Source: Cephalotus follicularis (lineage: Eukaryota; Streptophyta; Magnoliopsida; Oxalidales; Cephalotaceae). From it: a stretch of DNA of 64,000 nucleotides. Under the pieces are notes generated by a model. The model saw only the letters and a program-made list of their open reading frames with translations, ran no database searches and was not told the origin of the DNA. The position numbers and the translations under genes were made by a program. The stretch lies in NCBI GenBank assembly GCA_001972305.1, contig BDDD01000043.1, forward strand, positions 766,518 to 830,517, read 5' to 3'. Below, one piece after another: positions 54,775-64,000 of this stretch. Position 1 is the stretch's first letter; each line of letters begins with the position of its first letter.

Positions 54775-56230
54775 ATTGTAAGATATTTCCAATAAAAGTT
54801 TGGAATTTTTTCAAGATCTATGTTCAACATTATAGTTTCAAGTTTGCAAGGGACCGGAGGTCCAATGTTCAAGTCCTCAAACCTCTGAACAGCCACCGAT
54901 CAGTTACCTAAGGCCTATTTAAAGGATCTCGGACCATGCCCTCAAGGGGGCACCAAGATCCGAGGCTCCTTAAGCCTCACGAAGGCTGATCCTCAAAAAA
55001 GAAAATCAACATGGGCCGAGATCTCACACGGTCCAGCTAAACAGGCGCTCAAAAGCATCCAAGGATGCTCATCCAAAAAAGCCTCCTCCCGAGGAACAAG
55101 AAAAAGCCTCCTTCCGAGGAACAAGAAAAAGCCTCCTTACAAGGAGCAAGAAAAAGACTCCTTCCGAGGAGCATCTACACTTATATATATCAACAAAGAC
55201 TTCCAAGGAAGCAAGACTCCTAAGGGAGCAAATGCTGGTTGGCAACACCATGGGAACTTGTCCAACCAGACCAAAAGTCGTGACTTGAAAGGCGAATCCA
55301 TGGGAACTCGCAACGATCAAGCTCGTCGGACTGGGCACTTTAATACAAGTGTCTCTAAGTGGACTGAAAGCTCAGCCGACCTGTCCTAGAACATCCTAGG
55401 TCAGACGATAATCTCCTCGGCAAACCCATGAGAACTTGTCCGAGAAGACCAAGAACTCAAACTATGAGTATAAGGATATTACGAAGACTGAGATGCTGCC
55501 TAATTAAAGCACTCTCAAAGGTGAAGGGTCCTACGTGGACCATCAAAATTGCGTGACCTCGCCCACCAAAGGTTAGTGATTTTTGCTAAGTTAAAGTTCT
55601 AAGGAACTATCAGTATACATACACACTCAAAGCTCGAACACATATGGAGTTGAGTACGTCCGAGAAAGAAAGGGCCTGTTCTTTTTACTCAAGCCCTTTT
55701 TGAAGATTATTTGCTTGCTTATGCAAGAAATCAGAGGTCACAACAAGAGTAAAATTCCCAAGGGAATCATTAATATTTATATACTTTGTTCAAATATTCA
55801 AGTATTCCGAGAAGACGAGATCCGAGGAGACAGGGTTCTTTTCTTTTATATGTTTGAGTTACTTAAGTTCTGTTGAAGTTAAGTGTTCATTTAGGGCAAA
55901 AGTCCGAGATTACTTTGAAGGCAAAAAATTCCTAAGGGAGTTGTCCATTGAAGATCAAGTCTGAGAAGGCAAAGCCTCCTTTATTTATGTTTCTGTTAAA
56001 AGTTACTTAAGTCCTTTTCAAGATTAAGTATTCACTTATGCGAGATGTCCGAGATCATTACGGAGACAAAACTTCCTAAGGGAATTATCAATGAGCAGAG
56101 ATCAACCACAACACTTAGTGAAAAAATTTAAATGCGAAGACAGAGAATGAGAAAAGAGTTCCCTTTCATTAATATTCGAAGAAGCATTACAAGAAGAAAA
56201 GCAAAAACTATTACAGGAGTAAAGCAAAAA
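54775..56230 (+). other. 3' region of H between pol and the antisense ORF
   Basis: Non-coding; many CCGAG/CTCGG words and TTCCTAAGGGA repeats. Includes the tandem array at 55081-55176. Confidence 0.6.
55081..55176 (+). repeat. 25-bp tandem repeat, about 3.8 copies
   Basis: Unit GCCTCCTTCCGAGGAACAAG followed by AAAAA, with one to three changes per copy. Tandem arrays in this 3' region are known in the Tat lineage and are a source of satellite DNA. Confidence 0.88.
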
Positions 56231-57075
56231 TCAAGGCTGAGGAGCAATTTCTGTCTCGGCCGAGGGATCTTCGGGAGGAGGTGGAGGAGGAAAAACATCA
56301 GCAACAGAAGGTAGAGGAGGATTTCCTAAGCCAGCGAAGGGGTCCTCTGGAGCATCAGCAGAATGAAGAGCAGAGGGAACAGTTGTCAGTTCCGAGGAGG
56401 CGCCCGGTTCCTCAGCAAGAATGACTACTTCTGGGGAAGTAGGAGTTGCAGTCTCGCCCAGGGGGGCAGCCGAGGCCTCTTGAGCCAGTCTTTCTCGGAC
56501 CCTATCCTCTGCCTCATCAATCCCTTCAGGATAGAAGTCAAAGGCATCAGCAGACTGACAACACACCACCTCGTCCAAAGGAAGGTTAGAGGTAAGAGAA
56601 GCCACCCAGTTTCTACAAGTGTAGAAACCTCGGCGAAAGAACTCGGACGACTCATGGAAGACTGCCTCATCAAACTCCTCGGACTCCTTGAACTCCTCCA
56701 CCGAGGACCTCAGCAACTCCTGGAACTCTTCTGAATTCTTGAAGTCGTCCACGGCCTGGAGCCTCTCTTTCCTCAGTTGCTCCCCCACTTGCCTCTGCTG
56801 CCTGTCAAGCTTAGCACCAATTCACCGTTTTTCTCCTCGGACAGCCTTAGCTTGACATCAAGCATCCTAACCTCGGATCTCTCCTCCTCCAAAGCTTCCA
56901 CTGCTTGCCTCTTCTCCTCGGCCAGGGACTCCTGAGCCTTGAGAACCTCGTTCAGCTGAGCTTGGGCCGAGCGAGCAGTTTCTTCAAGAGTGGCCATGCT
57001 CGACCTCAGTTCTCGGTCCCTGGCCACAACCGTACGGAGATTGTCCACAAGCAACTGAGTATCGTTCAGAGACTG
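56231..57075 (-). pseudogene. Antisense extra ORF of H, C-terminal exon
   Basis: Reads from an acceptor CTTGTGACAG at about 57080 through LRTVVARDRELRSSMATLEE and a long heptad-type coiled coil (residues to about 85), a frameshift near 56790, then 56788-56231: VGEQLRKERLQAVDDF, VVCCQSADAFDFYPEG, and a Pro/Glu/Ala-rich tail ending EIAPQP. It corresponds to the coiled-coil end of the antisense ORF in G. N-terminal exons are lost at the duplication junction 57203. Confidence 0.65.
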
Positions 57076-57203
57076 TCACAAGAAATGAAAAGTGTTAGAT
57101 ATTATAAAAAGCTAAGGTACAAGAAAGAAGGAGGTAACCAGGGACGAGATCTCTTCCCCTCAGCTGCCTCCTCAGACAAACGGTGGACAAGTCTTCATTG
57201 GTC

Positions 57204-59983
57204 CAGTTGGACATGAGCGGAGTTATGACTCAATATTTGACTCTTTTCCAAACCGTACTATCTTTGTTCGAATTAGAACTTAGAAATCTAATTAAAAGGT
57301 TTTTTGTTCAATAAATATTTTTGGATTTATACCTTTTCCATAAATAAATAAACCTCGGCAACTAGACAGATATAGAAAGTGATTTTGGTGTTTAGGTTCT
57401 TCATTTAAAAATTCATTAGTAGACCTCCTCCATATCTATGATTACCCATTTCTTTCCAACAAAAGGAATATCACTGGTCACATGAAGGTTTGATACAAAC
57501 ATGAAAGGACCAAGAAACAGGCCCATCATGATCACCAAACTGTATATCACAACCAAAACTATACATAATACATCAGAATGTGGAGGGCTCAGTGTAAAAG
57601 CTGGCATGCTTTTTCTTCTCTACCCATTGCAATATGGAGAATAATCCGAGGATAAAGTATACAACCACTGGCATCTGCTTTATTCTGTTTTTTGGGCAAT
57701 TATATTTATAAGAAGCTCCTTTTGTTTCATAAACATAATAGGTCCACATTTCAAAACAAAATTTAAAAAGCAATTTTTGCTATAAGGGAAAGTGTAGAGT
57801 GTGGACACCAAAGCATAGCATAGCCACCTTAATTGAAATGACCAAAATGCCCATCAATCAATCCATCCCCAACACTAGAAGACTTTTGTCCTTTAGCTAT
57901 GCATATCAGACAATTAGGATTTTTATGATGGGCTCAGCTTTTGGGCTGTGAGCCTGTGGACAGATTTACCTAAAAAACTGATACCTCCAATATTGAGAGG
58001 ACCATACACCTACCCCACCAATCATACAATCTTTTTCCTATTGGTTTTTGTCTTCTGTGTGCCAATTTGGAGGGGGGCTATGGTATGTTATATGTTAAGC
58101 TAAGTTAAAAAAAAAAAAGCATAAAATGTACCCAAAAAAAAGCATAGATATTTGCAATCATAAAATGTACTCTCATGGTTTCATGAACAAATAGATAGAT
58201 CACTTGAACACTAAACCTTACACTATGTGTATCTAATCTGCATCTGCATGGATAATTGGGTATACATAGACATATTAATGAAAAATATAGTGCAATAATG
58301 TATGGCCAAATAATAAATAGAAAATAACCATTTATGAGGTGGGACATATATTATGTTGGCGTTCCTCAGAGTTGGGGATTGGAATTTGGTTCACTTGTTC
58401 ATTGTACAATCTCAAATGCAACCAAATTTTTTGTTATATGGATAGGAATTTCTAGCATTCAGTACTGTTTTTTAGGAGTAGAGTTGAAGAATTATAGATA
58501 AACTACGCCCCACCACCACTTTTCAACTTGAATCCAACCTTTACGCATTGGGACAATGAAAAAAAAAATGTCATTGCACATTTAACCAACTCTGAGAGTT
58601 GTTTTGCAGAATAGTTCTTGGGCACCCATCCTTTTGCACATGTTTACTCTTCTCTTGTTGTCTTTCTTGTACTGTTCTTATTATAGGATGATCAGGTGTA
58701 GTGGGCCCTAGTAGTCAAAGAGCACATTTATGCATTTCCACATTCGCACGATTCACCGTGACCAACCAATTGCAATACCATTGCCAGCTTCAAAGAAAAA
58801 AAAAAAACTCTTTGCCAGCTTACCTAGATGGAGGAACCATACCCTCGGCTAAAGGTGGGCTGGAGCGGTCGTCAATTCAGATGGACCAGACTAGACTGCC
58901 GGTAAAGAGATGGTGGTCCGGTCTGTAGGACCTGTCCGATTGGTCATTCCTACCGGTCCATTTATTGGGTCGGTATTGACCGAAAATGTTTTGGTTCGCA
59001 ATCAGTTCGGTCGATGAGTGAAAAATATCAAAGTAACTATTTAGCTATTTTACTTATTTAAAAATTCAGTTTTTTTTTAATTATTGATGGAGGAAAAATA
59101 TACTTATAAAAGCAAGGACACGTGTCCACTGGAGACTTGACCAACTGTCCATGGGGGATTAGAGGCTTATCAGTAAGCCGTGCCGAGGAGCACACTCATG
59201 GCAAAGGATGGCCATCTCGGACCAAGAGCCGAGGATCATAACTTTTTGAAGACAACACTCTGAGACCACAAGTCCGAGGACACTCCTCAGACTCAAAGGC
59301 AGAAGACCATATTCACGGAGCAAGGGCCGAGGACTCCCTCGGCCCAAAGTATTTAACAGGTGGAGAACAGGTGATACGGTCTCCTGTACACAGAAGCTGA
59401 GGACCTCTTCCCTGGAAGAACTCACGCTTGTTCCGTCCTCGGAACCATGGCAGAGACCTACTATCCTCTGCAGCCATATCACATTCAATACAACCCTATA
59501 ATGGAGGACCACAACCTTATCTATGGGATAAGGGGATAATCATTATCAGATTCCAAGAGATCTGCACTTATCCAAACACAGAGATAGAGTCCAAATCAAC
59601 CACCACAACAAAGGAAAGTAGCAACATTACAGGTGGAGATAAGGGAATGTCCGAGATCCTCGGCACTTCCTAGGGGATAACGATCACATCCGATTCACAC
59701 GCTCATCCAGTTACAATAATCCACTATAAATACAAGTTCAACACACTGAACAAAGGTCAGCAATTTTCATATTCAAGAGAGTATAATATTTCATCTGCAC
59801 TTGACTAACTTGAGCGTCGGAGTGTCCCCGGGAGAACAACCTCCTGGGCCTTCACCATTGTTATTACTTGTGCAGGTGTCCGAGATCAAATTCTTCCTTC
59901 AAGGCATCAGTGACAAGCGTTTCTCTTAACAAATAAAAGTCCTTCACGTAGGATACTGTTGAGAGAAGGATTTCTGCATCAAC
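57204..59983. repeat. Right copy of the 2.78-kb direct repeat
   Basis: Exact repeat of 48885-51664 apart from T59634, G59830, T59944 and G59968. It joins the interior of H at ...TCATTGGTC/CAGTTGGACATG with no obvious shared sequence beyond CAGT. Confidence 0.95.
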
Positions 59984-59984
59984 A
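59085..59984 (+). mobile_element. Right LTR of H, in solo-LTR configuration
   Basis: 900 bp. ATTAT stands on both sides (59080-59084, 59985-59989) and the left neighbour is pre-insertion flank DNA, as for a solo LTR. Its first 549 bp equal the 5' LTR exactly; four substitutions lie in the last 351 bp. Confidence 0.92.
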
Positions 59985-59989
59985 ATTAT

Positions 59990-60460
59990 CAAGAATGTCA
60001 TTTGAGAAACTATAACTAGATGTATTTTATTTTACGTAATTCATGATATATGTAATCTCTCGATTACTTTTTTTATTTAAATTATTTTATTTTTTAAAAT
60101 TATCAAAAATGTCACATGAGAAACTATAAATAAAGATATTTAATTTCACATAATTCCAAAAATCTTTAAACTCTCTACTCCAAGTCCAAATACGTCTCTA
60201 CTACTCTCTCAAATCTCAATATTGAAGTTTTCTTATTTTAGTTTATTTACATACTTAATTGCTTAATCACATCAAAATGTAAAACTCCTACACTCAAACA
60301 GGCGCATCCGATTTAAGGAAGTGTCTATAAAGGATGCTAACTAAAGAAGTTTATTTTCCATCTCAAATTGAATTTTTGTACCCCAACAGAAATTATTCCA
60401 ATGACGAAACCATACCACCCGACATGAAAGACTAATTTGATTCATTTTTGAACGTCAATC
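59990..60460. other. AT-rich DNA with a local duplication
   Basis: ATTATCAARAATGTCAYNTGAGAAACTATA occurs at 59985 and again at about 60099, 114 bp apart. No coding signal. Confidence 0.5.
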
Positions 60461-62420
60461 TTGTGCAACCATCTCAATCTCAACGATAATGTGGAAACTC
60501 TCCCGAATGTTGTCGTCGCCCGGGTCCAGCCCAAGAACCTGAAGTCAAAATTGGTGGCAAGTCAGAGTCTCCTATTGTGTGAAAATAAATGGATGTTCAA
60601 TATGGAATGGTGCACAGTATGCAACAAAAATATTACGTGTATAAAAAGAGTGCTGGCACCGGTACCTATACTAGACATTGAAAAACATATTTACCAATAC
60701 ATGTTCTTGTGTATTCTGATGTAGCACATGACTCTGCTACTGGTGTTGGTTCGAGTAATTTTAAATTTTCTGATGATGCACATAAAGAAGTTTAGTTGAA
60801 TTTATTATATGCATAGATTTACCATTTGGTATAGTTGATTACCAAAAATTTCAGAATTATATCCACTTTAGATTTAATCCACTTGCTAAAATGATAACAA
60901 TAGCAACTTTTAAAAGGGATTGTTTTAAAAAAATATGAAGGCAGGAAAAATGATTTTGATTAATTCATTCAAAAATGTAAATACTATTACACTTACATAT
61001 GATGTATGGATATGTGTAACCTCACTTTAAGTCGATAAAAACTGGTCGTTACAAACAAAAAAAATTTCTTTTAGGATGTTTGAACACCCTCAGAGTGGTG
61101 CGGATATAATTAGAGCAATTGAAAACACTACACCTGAGTTTGGAAATTATAATAAAATATTGTATATTAATTTTGATAATGCTAGTAATAATGATCATGA
61201 TATTAGGATATTAAAAAGTAGTTTTAATCCAATTTTAGATGGACAATTTTTTCACATTAGATTATGTGTCACACAATCTAATTGTGCAAGATGGTTTGAA
61301 ACGTATTGGCATGTAATTGATAATATTAGGAATTCTGTAAGTTATAATAGATATTCTCCTTTTAGAAAATAAGAATTTAAGAGATTATGTAATGAACACA
61401 ATTTCAAATATAAGAGTTTGTTAATTAATGTGGAACATAGGTGAAATTCTACCTACAAAATGCATGTGCAAATTGGTATACAAATATATAGAGTACCTTT
61501 AACTATATTCCAGTTGAAATATGCATCACATCTTACTTATACTAAGTATGATTGAGATAATTGTTTATTGAATAATGTTTTTGTCCCGAATTTGTGTCCC
61601 GAATGATGTGACACTTATTCGGGACAAATTCGGGTAAAAATTATGGACGAATAGAATTACTCTTGTTTATTAGTATCAACTTTTTTTTGCTAAGTGAGAT
61701 GAGCTTACCAAACTTTTTCAGATCAATAGTATGTCACTACAAATTTAGTTTGTGTTAAGCTATATGAAATATCTTCCCTTTTTTAATAGTACAAGAATGA
61801 CAATTAATTCAGTTTGATATGCTTGTTCATGCAGAAAACATTTCCGAAATATTTCGAAGAAATTCCACTATTATTTATATTAGCTGCAACAGTAGATCTT
61901 AGAATTAAACTAGAAAGTTTACTTGCTATTTTCAATGGGATAAAATCACGTTAGCCAAAAAATTATGAATTTGTTGAATTTGATAAAGATATCATATATG
62001 GGTATTTAAGTGTGATATTTGATATATATGTTCAAAAAATATGACAGTTTTGTTGTTCAACATCAAGTATCCACTCCATATCCGGATAAAGGTAAGAGTC
62101 TTACTTCATTTATGAAGTACGTACTAGGTGGTTCTTTAAATGCACCACAGAGTTTCAGTAGGTCAAACAACATTGAACTTCAACGGTATTTAGCAGCACC
62201 GTCGCCTTCCGCCTATATGAAGCCGTAGACAATCTGGATATGTTGAGTTGGTGGAAGAGTAATAGTTTACAATATCCGGTTCTTTCTTATGTCCCGTGAT
62301 TTGCTAATAGCTCCTATTTCTACAGTAGCTTTGGAATATACTTTTTCTGCATGAGGACGAGTTCTTGACCATAGAAGGAGTAGATTGACTCTATCATACT
62401 TTGAGCTATGCGTCTGCTTG
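60461..62420 (+). pseudogene. hAT transposase remnant
   Basis: A BED-type zinc-finger region (VECTVCNKNIT-like words near 60600-60680, frameshifted), then a middle domain (60800-60960). The open piece 61076-61372 has MFEHPQSGADIIRAIE, YINFDNASNNDHDI (the catalytic-domain DNASN motif) and FHIRLCVTQ (normally FHIRCxAHILNL). Next come PKYFEEIPLLFILAATVDLR-type sequence near 61850, 62019-62228, and the C-terminal dimerisation region at 62235-62400 (LDMLSWWKSNSLQYPVLS and VLDHRRSRLT). Stops and frameshifts throughout. It resembles the RICESLEEPER/DAYSLEEPER group. Confidence 0.82.
61585..61634. repeat. Inverted repeat CCCGAATTTGT...ACAAATTCGGG inside the hAT remnant
   Basis: Arms 61585-61604 and 61617-61634 pair almost completely around a 12-bp spacer. 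It lies where the coding homology of the hAT gene is interrupted (about 61560-61840). Confidence 0.75.
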
Positions 62421-63130
62421 AAGAGTTGATATCACCAAATGCGTGAATCAGAGAACTTCAAGACCAAGATACTAGAAGCAATGACTGAAGGTAATGTGAA
62501 GAACTCTTAGCGCACAAGAGTATAAATTGTGAATGTCTAAATAATGTAAACTCGTAGACCGCACGAGTATAAACGTAAATGGCCAAAAAAAATCATTTAC
62601 TCTTCAATTGTAAACATTTAGTGTTTTTAATGTGATCGTAGCATGTAAGACAACAAATTTAATTGGTTAATAAAAATAATAATATAGTATTCTTCCTTCA
62701 AAATGTTTGTTACTCATTATAACTATTTTCATTACACTTAAAGTAAACCAATTAATATAAGTGATTATTTATAACTATTTTAATTATAACATATTTTATG
62801 ATTTGAATTATTCCTTATACTTATTGAAAACTAGACATCTACAGTTTCTATTAACTATTCGTTTGCTCAAAAAGAACAATAAACAAATCCTTGGGAAGGC
62901 GGTTTTCGTGGAACCGAAAAATTTCGCATTTCAAACGGGTTAACGCGACCCGTTTTGCACTACCGAACTGGTCCAGAACCAACTCGGACCGAAATATGGG
63001 TGGCTCGACCCGAACCTCAAACCACTATCATTAAAAAAGAAACAGACCAGATTGGACCGCTTTCATTGTGAACCGGTCTGACCCGATATTGTATGGTGCA
63101 CGAGCCCATTCAGTTATGTTAACTTTTGTT
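62421..63130. other. 3' part of the hAT remnant, possible terminal region
   Basis: After the transposase end comes AT-rich DNA, then CCGGTCTGACCCG / GGACCG words at 62940-63095, similar to those at 50530-50700, as in hAT subterminal regions. The stretch GTGCACGAGCCCATTC (about 63096-63111) may be a decayed terminal repeat; no duplication was identified. Confidence 0.4.
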
Positions 63131-64000
63131 AATGCCTAGTGGAGGATGTGTTAATATTACAATCATGCGGTAGTAAACTTTATATTATATTTTAATCCGA
63201 GATGATGATTAAATTGTATAAATCTGTTGACGTCCAAATTTTACAAATTTACAAAATATCACTTTGATTGTTTTATTTATAGTCTAAGTTTGTTCAGTTA
63301 TGATTAAGTAAATATTTTTCTATTTAGTCATTGTTAACCATGTAGCAACATTATTTGGTACAATCAAACCGTCTAACAGTCTACAAACAATCTGAATTAT
63401 AGACTAGTAAAGTGTAAAACGGTCTAATAAAGTTAGACCACACAGTTTAAAACGGTCCAAAGTCTAACTGAAATACGTTTCATAAAAATACGGTTTTTGC
63501 ATATGATCGTATTTCCCTTAATACCAGTTACGATTTAGGGTGGAACGGTCCAATAAAAGTATACCAAGTTACTGTCTAAAAAGTACGGTCAAGCAATGAG
63601 GGAAACAGTCAAAACCGAGATCGGGTCTAACAATGGATGTAACGGTTAAGACTAGTTACAATCCAACAAATGAGGGAACAGTTACAACCTTTTGTAATTT
63701 GAATTGAGTAAAATACAAAAAAACCTCTGACATTATAACGTGATAACACATAACCCTTTATAGTTTCATAAATAACAAATACCCTCTTAAAGTTGATAAA
63801 CTTGTATAAAATAACCCCCTCCGTTAAACAGACGTTAAAAAACATTAGTTTAACGCATGTAAAAAGTCAATTTTACCCATAAACCTTATGTTCTTTTTCC
63901 ATGCTTTTTTGGAATACGAACACCCAATCCTTCTCCACATCTGCCGCCTTTGCCTACGAGGTGAAAAATGTAAACCTTCGCTTTCTGTAGCAACAAATTT
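63131..64000. other. Unassigned repeat-like DNA
   Basis: Short recurring words ACGGTC / AACAGTCA at 63410-63680, then AAATAACCCCCTCCGTTAAACAGACGTTA at 63810-63840. Sequences of the latter type are common at ends of plant Mutator-like elements, but no inverted partner is in the window. Confidence 0.3.

Larger units (their letters stand above)
50766..59984 (+). mobile_element. Element H: Tat-lineage Ty3/gypsy with duplicated flank inside
   Basis: 5' LTR 50766-51665, interior 51666-57203, then a copy of the left flank (57204-59084) and an LTR 59085-59984. Target duplication ATTAT stands at 50761-50765 and 59985-59989, and also directly left of the right LTR (59080-59084) because of the duplicated flank. 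The interior has gag, protease, RT, a piece of integrase, tandem repeats and an antisense ORF. The polypurine tract that should precede the 3' LTR is gone. RT-only pol makes it non-autonomous. Confidence 0.88.

Noticed and set aside
56363..56734. 123-codon plus-strand ORF
   Set aside because: Shadow of the antisense ORF of H.

Overview
The window is plant nuclear DNA, almost certainly pericentromeric or otherwise gene-poor heterochromatin of a flowering plant, most likely a eudicot. I find no intact host gene, no rRNA or tRNA and nothing prokaryotic. Nearly every interpretable base belongs to a transposable element: chromoviral (Tekay/Del-like) and Tat-lineage Ty3/gypsy elements, SIRE-like Ty1/copia elements, one CACTA element, hAT remnants, and solo LTRs. 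All coding regions are broken by stops, frameshifts or deletions.

Left half (1-37635) is one nested stack. The host element is B, a Tekay-like gypsy on the minus strand (5' LTR 35367-37635, coding 35255-30548, 3' LTR ending at 30510). Its 3' LTR has been split at three points: by E (right end 9215), a minus-strand LTR element with 2.8-kb LTRs and a 1.6-kb interior without genes; by A (10803-20418, TSD CCAAG), a structurally complete but mutated Tekay-like element; and by C (20978-30475, TSD ATTAT), a SIRE-like copia with a large deletion. C is itself split by LTR D (23101-26244). E's 3' LTR is interrupted by LTR F (ends at 2392, opposite orientation), and F by the right end of a CACTA transposon (1-1606).

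Middle (37636-48884): a deleted Tat-lineage element G that keeps only LTRs and an antisense extra ORF; a solo LTR I (TSD TTGCA); a 396-bp hAT-type MITE; a solo SIRE-like LTR J (TSD AATCT); and AT-rich DNA with one strong fold-back.

Right (48885-64000): Tat-lineage element H, plus strand, with gag/protease/RT, deletions of the gag core, RNase H and most of integrase, 25-bp tandem repeats in its 3' region and an antisense ORF. Both H and 1.88 kb of its left flank occur in an unusual arrangement: a 2,780-bp direct repeat (48885-51664 and 57204-59983, offset exactly 8319) whose four mismatches all fall in the last 350 bp. I read this as a tandem duplication followed by LTR-LTR recombination that left a solo LTR in the right copy. 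A decayed hAT transposase (60461-62420) and unassigned repeat-like DNA complete the window.

No pathway operates here. Functional links exist only within elements: LTR promoter, primer-binding site, gag-pol, polypurine tract. The most interesting signals are the H duplication, a promoter-like motif array ahead of the extra ORF of C, hairpins conserved among otherwise divergent LTRs, and the gene-less element E with a duplicated polypurine tract.
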